A stretch of 64,000 nt of DNA, taken from contig PGYE01000001.1 in the NCBI GenBank assembly GCA_002839505.1, forward strand, positions 294,459-358,458, written 5' to 3'. This DNA comes from Candidatus Peregrinibacteria bacterium HGW-Peregrinibacteria-1 (lineage in GTDB: Bacteria; Patescibacteriota; Gracilibacteria; UBA1369; LOWO2-01-FULL-3). Position 1 is the stretch's first letter; the number at the start of each line of letters is the position of its first letter. The notes below the pieces were generated by a model that saw only the letters and a list, made by a program, of their open reading frames with translations, was not told the origin of the DNA and searched no databases. Of this stretch, positions 9,000 to 17,947 are shown piece by piece. The position numbers were made by a program, and so were the translations under genes.

Positions 9000-9031
9000 T
9001 TGGGGCATCCAATATTGATTGGATGCCCCAA
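9000..9031. terminator. perfect 14-bp hairpin between convergent genes
   Basis: TTGGGGCATCCAAT, loop ATTG, ATTGGATGCCCCAA. There is no strong T-run on either side, but the stem is perfect and lies between two converging genes, so a bidirectional terminator or 3'-end stabiliser is the likely role. Confidence 0.6.
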
Positions 9032-9102
9032 AGGTCAATTTACTACCCTAGAACGCTCATAGCCGCCTCGTAATCCCTCACAGGCCCATTCACAGACTCT
9101 CC

Positions 9103-12100
9103 CTACATCATCTCCATCATCAACACAATGATCTTAGCGGCTTGCGCCCTAGTAAGACTATCAGACGGCCCAAAAAGCCCATTCTGATACCCCTGAACAA
9201 CACCTTTTTCAACGGCAAAAGAGACTAAATCAGAATACCAGCTACCTGCGGCCGTATCAGGAAAGACAAAGGCTTTGCTATAATCCAAGGATAATTCTGA
9301 AGATTTCAAAATTATTGCCAAGGCCTCCACTCTGTTTACAGTATGGTTTGGACGGAATGAACCATCGGCATACCCTTCAATGAATCCCATACTCTTAGCC
9401 GCCTCCACATAAGAAGCAAACCATCCTGTAAGCTCTACATCCGAGAACGAAGAAGCCGTCGGAGTCGGTACACTCAGCTCGTAAGCCTCCATCATCATCT
9501 TCAAAAGTTCGGCTCGAGTAACCGCATCATCCGGAGCAAAAACACCAGGACGCTTACCCTGTACTACACCCTTTTCTCGTAACTTTTCAATATACATCTC
9601 ACCCCAGTGACCATTTACATCATCAAAAGATTGACTCTCAGATTCCACTCCTTCATTACTGAGTCCTGTTGGATTTGTAGATGGCGACAAAAAGCCAATA
9701 CCACCTCCACCACCTCCACCACTACCTCCTCCAATTGTTGGAGATATGTCAGAAAGAGAAAATGAAAACTCTCCCAAAACGGTATCAACAGTATTTACGG
9801 TAATCATCGTATCATTTGAACCAGAACCACCCAAATCAACACTCTGAGATTCACCCGCCCCCAAAGTCACAGTGACTGGATCAGAACTGATCGTAAACTT
9901 TACCTTTGGAGATTCCGGAACATCCAAAATAATTTCCTCAAACACCACCGTATGCAAGGTATTACTTCCCTCAAACATAAACTTCACTGGCTGAGGATCA
10001 TCAGTAAACATCTTTAAATCAATATTCTTGGACAAAGCGGATGTCGCAATCACAACTGGATCAGAATCGACATAAACCACCGGATTTGCAGAAGAAATAG
10101 TTCTTACCTTAAACGAATAACTCGTAACCGGACTCAGATCGCTAACAGTGGTTTTTGTATTTGTGGTTGTAGCGACAAGGCTATCGGAATCTACATCATA
10201 AACCTCGTAAATAGTTCCTTGCGGATTATTGTTTGCTGACCATGACAAAGCTACTGAATGAGAACCGTTCGCTTCAGCAGTTAAAGCAGATACCGAACTA
10301 GGCGCAGTATATGCCGCAACTTCATCAGACGATTCACTTAAATTACCCGATGTGTCCATCTGATAGACACTAAAAAAGTATTCCGTATTTGGTGTTAATC
10401 CCGTAACCGTAGTAGATGTCGTCCCGGCTAAACTTAAATTTTCATCATTCGTAAAATTCCATAGAGTACCCGTGAGACTTGTTACACCTGTAGCATTTCC
10501 GTAATAGACTAAATACTCATCAAAATTACCTGCTACCGAAGCATCCCAACTAAGCACAATGCTATCTGAAGTCGCAGAATCAACTATCAATCCAGTTAAT
10601 GGATTGGGATCCAACACATGAACAAAGAGCTCTGTTCCAAAATCAGTATCCGTTGAGACAAAGAACAAATTTGAATCAATTGGACTCAAATCTGAGGAGC
10701 CATAAGCACCAGTGGAATTCACGTCGCTTACTTTAAAGGTCCCATCTTCAGTTCCGTCTGACCTCCACAACTCAACCGCAATATTTCCATTATCCCAGTT
10801 GAAAAAAGTATAATTAAAAAACAAAAGATTATTCACCTGGATAAGATTTGATGGTGCATGCGTTTGAGAACTCGGTTCAGCACCTGGATTTATATCTTTT
10901 ACCAGCACTGTTCCACTTACAGTTCCATCACTCTTCCAGATCTCATTCCCATTCGTACCATTATCAGCCACAAAAAACAAAAGCCCATTGGCTACAGTTA
11001 AATGTCGTGGAGTAGACCAGTCCGCTCCGGGCTTAATATCTACCAGCATTTGTGTTCCCGCCTCTGTACCGTCAGTTGACCACAATTCTGAACCATTAAC
11101 ACCATTCGTAGCACTAAAATATAGCTTGCCATCAAAGACGGTCATATATTCAACATATGCATACCCCGCATCACTAGCGGTTGGATTAATATGTTTCAAC
11201 ATCATTGTATTTGCTTCATTTCCATCGGTTACCCATAGTTCACTGCCATTCACCCCATCATCAGCTGTAAAATATAGCTTATTATCAAACACTGTCAGAT
11301 TATCAGGAAATGCCCAATCATAAATGTCCTTGACCATCACAGTATTTAGCTCTGTTCCATCCGTCTTCCAAATTTGAATATTATGTGTACCATCATTCGC
11401 CCTAAAAAAAAGTTCATCATTTAATACCGTAAATCTTTCAGGATTTGAATTTGCAGTGGGGTGAATGTCTTTAACCATCACAGTGTTTTGCTGAGTACCA
11501 TCAGTCTTCCAGAGTTCTCGACCGTCATCTCCATCTCCGGAAATGTATAAATAGTCCTTAAATACTATTGGATTCATAGGATTAGTATACCCAAAGGAAC
11601 TCAAAACAAGCCTAATAGTATTCCCTTCACTTCCATCAGTCACCCACAGTTCTTGGCCATTTGCCCCATTGTCAGCCTTAAAAAACAAAAGTCCATTTGC
11701 TACTATAAGATTACTCACAGAGTCATTTCCTGCAGAATTTACGTTTTTTACTTTTACTGTATTCTGTGAAGATCCATCAGTTACCCACAGACCTTGGTCG
11801 GAACCAAACGCCACGCCATTATCGTCCGTAGCCACAAAAAACAAAAGATTATTATAAACAGTAAACTCTCCTGGAAAAGAACCGCCACTGCCCGGATAAA
11901 TATCCTTCACCATATATGTTCCACCTATTGTCCCATCTGACCTCCAAAGCTCTCTACCATTCGTTCCATCATCAGCTACAAAAAACAACAAGCCATTATG
12001 ACTGATGAAGCTTCCAGGATTAGAACTGCCAACTCCGGGATAAATATCTTTAACCAAAGCGGGAGCACTATTTGCTTGAGCGTCAAGATTGCCCAGATTA

Positions 12101-12111
12101 GACATTGCCAA
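9103..12111 (-). CDS. ELWxxDGT-repeat / Fn3 / SLH surface protein, interrupted at both ends
   Basis: A 1002-codon frame. Residues 15-490 hold nine copies of an ELWxxDGT-type repeat (for example RELWRSDGT, SELWVTDGN, VELWRSDGT), spaced about 45-60 residues, expected to form a beta-propeller. Two Fn3 domains (about 505-690), a beta-rich domain, a Gly-rich linker (about 805-820) and three C-terminal SLH domains (about 838-1000) follow, the last for binding cell-wall polymer. The frame begins with TTG (12111) or ATG (12105), inside what is clearly a signal peptide. The peptide really starts at an ATG at 12160-12162 (MKQTLF), but an in-frame TGA at 12142-12144 interrupts it. At the other end TAG (9103-9105) is followed by 19 more sensible codons before TAG-TAA. 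It may be a decaying gene or depend on stop readthrough. Confidence 0.8.
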   Translation of the reverse strand: MAMSNLGNLDAQANSAPALVKDIYPGVGSSNPGSFISHNGLLFFVADDGTNGRELWRSDGTIGGTYMVKDIYPGSGGSFPGEFTVYNNLLFFVATDDNGVAFGSDQGLWVTDGSSQNTVKVKNVNSAGNDSVSNLIVANGLLFFKADNGANGQELWVTDGSEGNTIRLVLSSFGYTNPMNPIVFKDYLYISGDGDDGRELWKTDGTQQNTVMVKDIHPTANSNPERFTVLNDELFFRANDGTHNIQIWKTDGTELNTVMVKDIYDWAFPDNLTVFDNKLYFTADDGVNGSELWVTDGNEANTMMLKHINPTASDAGYAYVEYMTVFDGKLYFSATNGVNGSELWSTDGTEAGTQMLVDIKPGADWSTPRHLTVANGLLFFVADNGTNGNEIWKSDGTVSGTVLVKDINPGAEPSSQTHAPSNLIQVNNLLFFNYTFFNWDNGNIAVELWRSDGTEDGTFKVSDVNSTGAYGSSDLSPIDSNLFFVSTDTDFGTELFVHVLDPNPLTGLIVDSATSDSIVLSWDASVAGNFDEYLVYYGNATGVTSLTGTLWNFTNDENLSLAGTTSTTVTGLTPNTEYFFSVYQMDTSGNLSESSDEVAAYTAPSSVSALTAEANGSHSVALSWSANNNPQGTIYEVYDVDSDSLVATTTNTKTTVSDLSPVTSYSFKVRTISSANPVVYVDSDPVVIATSALSKNIDLKMFTDDPQPVKFMFEGSNTLHTVVFEEIILDVPESPKVKFTISSDPVTVTLGAGESQSVDLGGSGSNDTMITVNTVDTVLGEFSFSLSDISPTIGGGSGGGGGGGIGFLSPSTNPTGLSNEGVESESQSFDDVNGHWGEMYIEKLREKGVVQGKRPGVFAPDDAVTRAELLKMMMEAYELSVPTPTASSFSDVELTGWFASYVEAAKSMGFIEGYADGSFRPNHTVNRVEALAIILKSSELSLDYSKAFVFPDTAAGSWYSDLVSFAVEKGVVQGYQNGLFGPSDSLTRAQAAKIIVLMMEMM

Positions 12112-12321
12112 AAAAACGACAAAGAAACCTGTAACAGCCTTTCAAAACAATGTTTGTTTCATATAATTTGGGACATTAAAAAATACTAAAATTAAATCAC
12201 TCAAACATCACAATAACTGAAAAAGCCAAAGAACAACAATAGAAAGACTAATGGTTCATCTTTACCTGTTGCCATAATATTATTCCGTTTCAATTCAACA
12301 ATATCTGTTGAAAACAAAATC

Positions 12322-12411
12322 TGGCGGAGAGACAGGGATTCGAACCCTGGAGGAGCTTGCGCCCCTGACGGTTTTCAAGACCGTTGCTTTCGACCGCTCA
12401 GCCATCTCTCC
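12322..12411 (-). tRNA. tRNA-Ser (anticodon UGA)
   Basis: Class II tRNA. Acceptor GGAGAGA/TCTCTCC, discriminator G, encoded CCA; anticodon loop CTTGAAA (TGA, reading UCA codons); long variable arm GGGGC..GCTCC; T-loop TTCGAAT. It decodes serine and is not a UGA suppressor. Confidence 0.95.
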
Positions 12412-12476
12412 AAAACACTAGCAGTGCCCGCAAAATATAGGTAAACCGCGACAAAAATGCAAATCAAAAGTATCTC

Positions 12477-12695
12477 TTATTTCCCCTCCACCTTTTCAAA
12501 ACGCCGTCCACAACCACTAAACTTTGCCCCACCCTCTTCCAAAAAACTCACCAACGGCCTCACATATACCTCTCCACCATCCAACGACCGATACACTACC
12601 ACCTCCTCAAGATCCGCCTCCATCTTCGCCAGCGTCACGACCTCATACATCCCGCCCTTAAAATGTCGATAAACTTCTTTTGCTACAGGCTTCAT
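12477..12695 (-). CDS. DUF1653 small protein
   Basis: A 72-residue protein matching the DUF1653 pattern: EVYRHFKGGMYEVVTLAKME near the N-terminus, VVVYRSLDGGEVYVRPL in the middle and a final FLEE segment. This is a small beta-barrel-like domain of unknown function, common in bacteria. Its ATG lies 19 bp after the argS stop on the same strand, so the two are probably co-transcribed. The short Gly/Arg-rich tail after residue 55 is not part of the usual domain. Confidence 0.8.
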   Translation of the reverse strand: MKPVAKEVYRHFKGGMYEVVTLAKMEADLEEVVVYRSLDGGEVYVRPLVSFLEEGGAKFSGCGRRFEKVEGK

Positions 12696-12714
12696 AAAAA
12701 CAACAATTTAACGA

Positions 12715-15318
12715 TTACATCTCCTCCACAACATTAATCCCCAAAAGCATCAAACCATTCTTCATCACCTGCGCCGTCGCCTCCACAATCTTCAAGCGCG
12801 CCTCCCGCTTCTCCTTATCTTCCGACTTAAGCACCGGAACATTATTATAAAAAGAATTAAACCGCTGCGCCAAATCATACAAATAATTACTGATCAAATT
12901 CGGCTTATACTCCTTCGCCGCCATCAGCAACGCCTCTTGAAACTTCGGCAAAAACGCCACCACATTTCTTGTCTTACCAGCAACATCATCACCATCTTCG
13001 ACAAAATTTCCCATCTCTCCGACCTCCTGTGATTTCCTCAAAATACTCTTCGCCCTCGCGTAAGTGTATTGCAAATATGGCCCGCTATTACCCTCCAAAC
13101 TCAACATTCTCTCCCAATCAAAAACAATATCCGTCGTTCTATTCTGTGAAAGCACACTATATTTCACCGCACCGACACCAACCTCGTGACCCACCAACTC
13201 CTTATCTTTCAACTTTGGATTTTTTTCTTTCACTACCTTCACCGCCCTCTTTTCCGCCTCATCAACCACATCCTCCAACCTTACAATATTCCCCTTTCTC
13301 GTGCTCATACGCCCCTCCTTCATCTGCATTCTTCCAAACGAAATATGCTCCCCCTCATCGCCATACCAATCAAAACCTTCCACCGCCGTAAACAACTGCT
13401 TAAAATGCAAAGTCTGCGCCACATCAACCACATACAAGATTTTTTCCGGCTTAAAAGTATCAATACGATACTTCAATGCCGCCAAATCCCTGGTCGAATA
13501 CAATGTCGCCCCATCCTTTTTTTGCACCACCAGCGGAGACATATTTTCATCGTCAAACATCACTACAAACGCCCCCTCATTACCCTCCACAAACACACCA
13601 TTCTCCTTCCCTTCCTTCAAAAGATCCGCCAACATCGGCTCATAAAAACTCTCACCCTGATAATAATCAAAATGCACATTCCCCAAACGATCATAAATAT
13701 TCCTTAAATCATCGATACTCACCTCCACAAACCACTTCCACAAAGCTCTATTTTCACTATCTCCCTCTTCAAAAATCTTAAATTCGTGCCTAGCCTCATC
13801 CTCCAACGCCGGATCCTTCTCCGCCGCATCATGAAACCGAACATACAAACTTAACAGCTCATTAATCGGATTTTTTTCAACACTCTTCTTCTTTCCCCAA
13901 CGCTTATACGCCACAATCAACTTCCCAAATTGCGTGCCCCAATCCCCTAAATGATTAATCGCAATCGCATCAAACCCAACAGCATTCAAAATATTATGCA
14001 AACTCTGACCAATCACAGTTGAAAGTAAATGATGCACCCCCAGTGGCTTCGCAATATTTGGTGAACTATATTCCACTATAATCTTCTTATTTGCACCTGC
14101 TCGCAATTTTCCATACTGCTCCCTCTTTTCCAGCACAACCGCCACCTCATTTTCCAAAAAACGCTGATCCAAAAAGAAGTTTATAAAACCATTGCCCGCC
14201 ACCTCTACACGATCCACCAGATCATTAATCGGCATACTATTTTTAATATTAGTTGCCACCTCCAAAGGACTCATCTTCAAGATTTTCGCCAGCTGAAAGG
14301 CAACCCCGCATGCGTAATCACCATTCTCAGAATCATTAGGCTGCTCAACTTTAATTCTAAAATCGGACTCGTCAACATCAGATGCAAACGCCCTCAAAAC
14401 CCCCTGCATCAAAAGCACTTTAATTCGTCCGCTCAAAAGATCCGCATCACTTAGCTCCAGCGACCTCTTAGGCTTCGACTTTTTCACCTTCTTAACAGCG
14501 GCAGCGGCATCCTTCACTGGCTCCGAAGCACTCAATTCCGCCCTTTTTTTCATCTCAAAATATGCTTTTTCTTGTGCCGGAATCTTCGAATCATTCATGT
14601 TTACTCGTCCATGGATTCCCATATCAACTCCATAGTGATCATGCCCCAAAACATATGACTCCACACTCCCTCCCAAATATTTACTCACCGAATCTTGAAT
14701 CTCTTTAAGCATTTCCCCAAACTGATCCGCGTGTATTTTTGACATATCCTCAATAAAAAGCACCGCATTCACAGTCCTCCTCGTAATATTCGTCCGCTCA
14801 CACTCATCAGCATTCCAATAACGACAAATTATTCCACCAGCATCAACATAACCAGCCTCACCCTCCTTAGCATCTTCCACATCCACCGAATTCTTCATCC
14901 TAAACGGCTCGCCCCCATCAGTAAACTTCAGCCACAAATCACCACAAATCCAGTCCAAATCATGCGCCACCACCGGCAACTTATACTTCAAAGCAAAATA
15001 CCTACTCAGATCCTTCAAAGCACTCTCATACTCCACGGATTCTTCCGCCTTCGCCGCTCTCAACAACTCTTTAAAACCACTCAACTTCTTGTCCGGATTC
15101 ACTCCCAGATTTCCATAAACACGATCCCACACCGCCACCATCGCATCCTCATTCAACTTTTTAACCGCAAACTCCTTACCTCTCTGCGCAGAAACCCCTC
15201 TAAAGAGCCCCTCCACCGACGACATTTTTCTGCTATTATCGAAATTTTTTATCAAAATAACTCCCATTTTGAAGTCCGGGAAACTTTCGAAGATTTTTTG
15301 ATCAACACTGAATTTCAT
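12715..15318 (-). CDS. argS: arginyl-tRNA synthetase with N-terminal B3/B4 tRNA-editing-type domain
   Basis: Charges tRNA-Arg with arginine. The ATG at 15316-15318 is chosen because B3/B4-family proteins start with this sequence (MKFSVDQKIFESFPDFKMGV); an in-frame ATG 11 codons upstream is possible. The protein has 867 residues against about 560 for usual ArgS. Residues 1-240 resemble the B3/B4 domain of PheT: the FPDFKMGVILIKNF opening, LPVVAHDLDWICGDLWLKF, and GIICRYWNADECERTNIT. A Lys/Ala-rich linker (about 250-295) follows, then a normal ArgS: N-terminal domain, HIGH-like SSPNIAKPLGVHHLL, KMSKS-like MSTRKGN, and a C-terminal anticodon-binding DALR domain. The extra domain may edit or help bind tRNA; that is inference. 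The downstream partner is DUF1653. Confidence 0.95.
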   Translation of the reverse strand: MKFSVDQKIFESFPDFKMGVILIKNFDNSRKMSSVEGLFRGVSAQRGKEFAVKKLNEDAMVAVWDRVYGNLGVNPDKKLSGFKELLRAAKAEESVEYESALKDLSRYFALKYKLPVVAHDLDWICGDLWLKFTDGGEPFRMKNSVDVEDAKEGEAGYVDAGGIICRYWNADECERTNITRRTVNAVLFIEDMSKIHADQFGEMLKEIQDSVSKYLGGSVESYVLGHDHYGVDMGIHGRVNMNDSKIPAQEKAYFEMKKRAELSASEPVKDAAAAVKKVKKSKPKRSLELSDADLLSGRIKVLLMQGVLRAFASDVDESDFRIKVEQPNDSENGDYACGVAFQLAKILKMSPLEVATNIKNSMPINDLVDRVEVAGNGFINFFLDQRFLENEVAVVLEKREQYGKLRAGANKKIIVEYSSPNIAKPLGVHHLLSTVIGQSLHNILNAVGFDAIAINHLGDWGTQFGKLIVAYKRWGKKKSVEKNPINELLSLYVRFHDAAEKDPALEDEARHEFKIFEEGDSENRALWKWFVEVSIDDLRNIYDRLGNVHFDYYQGESFYEPMLADLLKEGKENGVFVEGNEGAFVVMFDDENMSPLVVQKKDGATLYSTRDLAALKYRIDTFKPEKILYVVDVAQTLHFKQLFTAVEGFDWYGDEGEHISFGRMQMKEGRMSTRKGNIVRLEDVVDEAEKRAVKVVKEKNPKLKDKELVGHEVGVGAVKYSVLSQNRTTDIVFDWERMLSLEGNSGPYLQYTYARAKSILRKSQEVGEMGNFVEDGDDVAGKTRNVVAFLPKFQEALLMAAKEYKPNLISNYLYDLAQRFNSFYNNVPVLKSEDKEKREARLKIVEATAQVMKNGLMLLGINVVEEM

Positions 15319-15425
15319 AAGAACATCTTTTAATAAACTGTCATACCACAACGGATTCTAAAGAAAAGTTACCTAAAAACAAAGCAAAATTATCGCGACC
15401 AAATAAAAATACTATATCAAGAGGA

Positions 15426-15454
15426 TTGAAATTCAATTCAATATCTGTTATAAT
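15426..15454 (+). promoter_or_regulatory. promoter of the Fn3/LAETG surface-protein gene
   Basis: TTGAAA (15426-15431), 17-bp spacer, TATAAT (15449-15454) with an extended -10 TG (TGTTATAAT). Predicted leader about 50 nt. One of the best promoter matches in the window. Confidence 0.75.
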
Positions 15455-15511
15455 GCCACGATACCTTCAAAAAACGGGTATACACAAAAACAAAAATTAA
15501 CACAAAAAGTT

Positions 15512-17023
15512 ATGAATAAATGGATCACCAAGCAAGTATCAAAGCTTGCTTTAGTCGCCACCACACTACTTGTATTAAGTGTTGGTGCATACGCTGCCGA
15601 CATCACTCCCCCGGGAGATGTCACGAATTTTACCGGTACCGCCTTCGACGGTAGTGTCCAGCTTAGTTGGGCACCTGCCACCGATGACACCGGCATTGCC
15701 GGATACCAAGTTCACTACGGAAGAACTTCCGTCAGTCAAGATGGTCAAAGTTACGAGACCTTCATCGATGTCGGAAATGTCACAGATTATGTTCTCACAG
15801 GATTGAACAACAACTCTGCCTACTATTTCTCAGTTATTGCCTATGATGCCGCTAGCAATGAAAGCGCCAGATGGGCCGCGGAAATATCACTGACACCCAA
15901 TGCAGCAGCCGGTGCCGTCGTTGATAGTATTCCTCCACAAGTAGTCGAAGCTGAAGCAATTGATAAAGAGACAGTAAAAGTTGTTTTCTCCGAGCCTGTT
16001 AAACTACCGGCCGAAGACCCACAAGATGCTTTTACCATCGAAGATAATGGTACATTTACAGCTCTAATCGCCTCAGATGCCGGTTTTGATCCAGCCGATG
16101 TATCTGAAAGAACAGTTCTCGTTACAACTGAAGACCAAATTGCCAATGCTCAATACCGCGTTACCGCATCAATTGAAATTACCGACAAAGCGGGAACACC
16201 AATCAGCAGCGGAATATCTGACTCTGCACTATTCACCGGTAGCTCACTCGAACCAGCTCAACCACTCGAATTTGTTAAGGCAGAATCAGTATCAAAAAAC
16301 GGAGTAAAAGTCACATTCGATGCCCCACTTGAACTCGACCTCAATTTTAATATCGACCCTTCAGAAAACTTTGTGATCACAGAAACACAAACACCAAATA
16401 GTGGTCTCTCTATTCTCGGAGTAGAAGTTGAGATTGAAAACGGAAACCCGACAGGGACCGTTGCCTTAATAACAACAGAGCAAAAAGCTGTCTCTTACAC
16501 ACTTACCGTCAACGGATTAAAAGACAATAGCGGAAAGGATATAACTCCTGACCCAAACACAATCACCTTTAACGGCACCGCATCCGAAGACCCGACTGAC
16601 CCAACAGATCCTACCGATCCAACAGACCCCACCGACCCAACCGATCCCGTTCTATCAATCGAAGCCTTCAATTTCCTTGCAAAAGCTACATTCAGCGCTC
16701 AAAAGTATTTATTGCACTTCACATGGGAATTACCGGAGGAAAACGATGCCATCAAACAATTCTTCTACATCAGTACCGACAACGAAGAATTTGAAAAAAC
16801 CGGTGAACTCGAAGGCGGAATAACCGCTGCTGAAGTTGACGGACTCGAACCAGGAGAATACTGGTTTAAGCTCACACAAACCGATGAAGATGGTAATGAA
16901 ACCGAAGGTGTCGTCACCAAAGTACTCCTAGCGGAAACTGGTCCAGGACTACTCGGAATGCTCGTCGGATCAACCATACTTGGACGCATCGTTACCCGCC
17001 GCAAATCCAAAGACCAAGAATAA
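15512..17023 (+). CDS. secreted Fn3/Ig-like protein with LAETG-type sortase signal
   Basis: A 503-residue surface protein. The signal peptide covers about 1-29 (VATTLLVLSVGAYAA). An Fn3 domain (about 30-130, opening ITPPGDVTNFTGTAFDGSVQ) precedes two bacterial Ig-like units (about 140-245 and 247-350; each starts with a V-KVVFSEP / V-KVTFDAP strand). A hinge of six DPT tripeptides (about 360-380) and another beta domain (about 385-470) follow. The end is LAETG, a hydrophobic helix and RRKSKDQE, the layout of a sortase substrate with LAETG in place of LPXTG. No sortase gene is in the window. It has its own promoter and a strong terminator. The ligand is unknown. Confidence 0.8.
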   Translation: MNKWITKQVSKLALVATTLLVLSVGAYAADITPPGDVTNFTGTAFDGSVQLSWAPATDDTGIAGYQVHYGRTSVSQDGQSYETFIDVGNVTDYVLTGLNNNSAYYFSVIAYDAASNESARWAAEISLTPNAAAGAVVDSIPPQVVEAEAIDKETVKVVFSEPVKLPAEDPQDAFTIEDNGTFTALIASDAGFDPADVSERTVLVTTEDQIANAQYRVTASIEITDKAGTPISSGISDSALFTGSSLEPAQPLEFVKAESVSKNGVKVTFDAPLELDLNFNIDPSENFVITETQTPNSGLSILGVEVEIENGNPTGTVALITTEQKAVSYTLTVNGLKDNSGKDITPDPNTITFNGTASEDPTDPTDPTDPTDPTDPTDPVLSIEAFNFLAKATFSAQKYLLHFTWELPEENDAIKQFFYISTDNEEFEKTGELEGGITAAEVDGLEPGEYWFKLTQTDEDGNETEGVVTKVLLAETGPGLLGMLVGSTILGRIVTRRKSKDQE

Positions 17024-17044
17024 TAACTACACATCATAACGCCC

Positions 17045-17075
17045 CAAAAAATGCCTCCTCCGGAGGCATTTTTTT
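17045..17075 (+). terminator. rho-independent terminator
   Basis: A-rich lead-in, stem GCCTCC/GGAGGC extended by A-T pairs, loop TCC, then seven T. It ends the LAETG-protein transcript and rules out the in-frame ATG at 17051 as the start of the next gene. Confidence 0.85.
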
Positions 17076-17143
17076 ACAATAAAGTTATAAAAATTTTAAG
17101 CGGCTTACCTATCATCCTATACAACCTAGCAATTTTGCCGCCC

Positions 17144-17947
17144 ATGCGAATCATCATCACCTTAGCAATAATCTTAGTAGCCCTGCTAAGCCAACTACCC
17201 GACAACCGCTTACATGTTTATTTTCTTGATATTGGACAAGGGGACAGCATTTTTATCAAGACACCAAACAACCACCACATCTTAATCGACGGCGGCCCTG
17301 ATAGCACAGTCGTCAGAGAAATCAGCGAACTGATGCCCTTTCTCAATAAAAATATCGACCTCATAATCCTCACACATCCCGACGCCGATCATCTTAACGG
17401 ACTCATTGATGTCATCGAACGCTACTCCGTTTCAAATATCTATCTCACTGGCGTCGCCAACGCCAAACCCGAATATGCCCGTCTCTTCGACCTAGCAATC
17501 ACCAAAAACATCAACCTCATCCTTGCCGACAGCCAAACCGACTTCAAATTTGGCCCCCTCATTCTCGACACCCTATATCCCTTTTCCAACATTTCCGGAA
17601 ATCCCGAGATTGCAGCCAATGACAGCTCAATCGTCACAAAAATAATCTACCGACAACACAAAATACTTCTCACCGGAGACCTCGAAGAAAACGGCGAAAA
17701 GCAACTGTTAAATAGCCACATTGACCTAACAGCCAGCATCTATAAAGCCGGACACCATGGAAGCAAGACCTCCTCATCCCTCCCATTTGTAAAAGAAATA
17801 TCTCCGGAAATTGCCATCATCCAAGCCGGTAAAGACAACAGATATGGTCATCCACACTCCATCACCATCCAAAATCTCTACAAAACACACACCAAACACA
17901 TCTACAACACCGCAACCGATGGCAGAATCAAAATTATCTTCGACTAG
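17144..17947 (+). CDS. MBL-fold hydrolase, ComEC C-terminal-domain-like
   Basis: A 267-residue metallo-beta-lactamase-fold protein. The ATG at 17144 is chosen because the earlier in-frame ATG lies within a terminator, and because this one starts a hydrophobic N-terminal segment (MRIIITLAIILVALLSQL). The core begins LHVYFLDIGQGDSIFIKTP and ILIDGG, with the metal motif HPDADHLNG and later KAGHHGSKTS, the pattern of the ComEC/Rec2 hydrolase domain. The membrane-channel part of ComEC is absent, so this is a free-standing, probably secreted or membrane-tethered phosphodiesterase/nuclease-like protein. It may act on incoming DNA or on wall components. It overlaps the end of murA by 4 bp on the opposite strand. 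Confidence 0.85.
   Translation: MRIIITLAIILVALLSQLPDNRLHVYFLDIGQGDSIFIKTPNNHHILIDGGPDSTVVREISELMPFLNKNIDLIILTHPDADHLNGLIDVIERYSVSNIYLTGVANAKPEYARLFDLAITKNINLILADSQTDFKFGPLILDTLYPFSNISGNPEIAANDSSIVTKIIYRQHKILLTGDLEENGEKQLLNSHIDLTASIYKAGHHGSKTSSSLPFVKEISPEIAIIQAGKDNRYGHPHSITIQNLYKTHTKHIYNTATDGRIKIIFD

Noticed and set aside
12142-12144. UGA read as glycine (genetic code 25) to explain the signal-peptide TGA
   Set aside because: TGA ends several genes in tight ATGA overlaps (20705, 26435, 54724), and the long frames in the window avoid it as a sense codon.
17051-17143. Earlier ATG start for the MBL hydrolase
   Set aside because: That ATG lies inside the rho-independent terminator of the previous gene; the ATG at 17144 begins a natural hydrophobic N-terminus.
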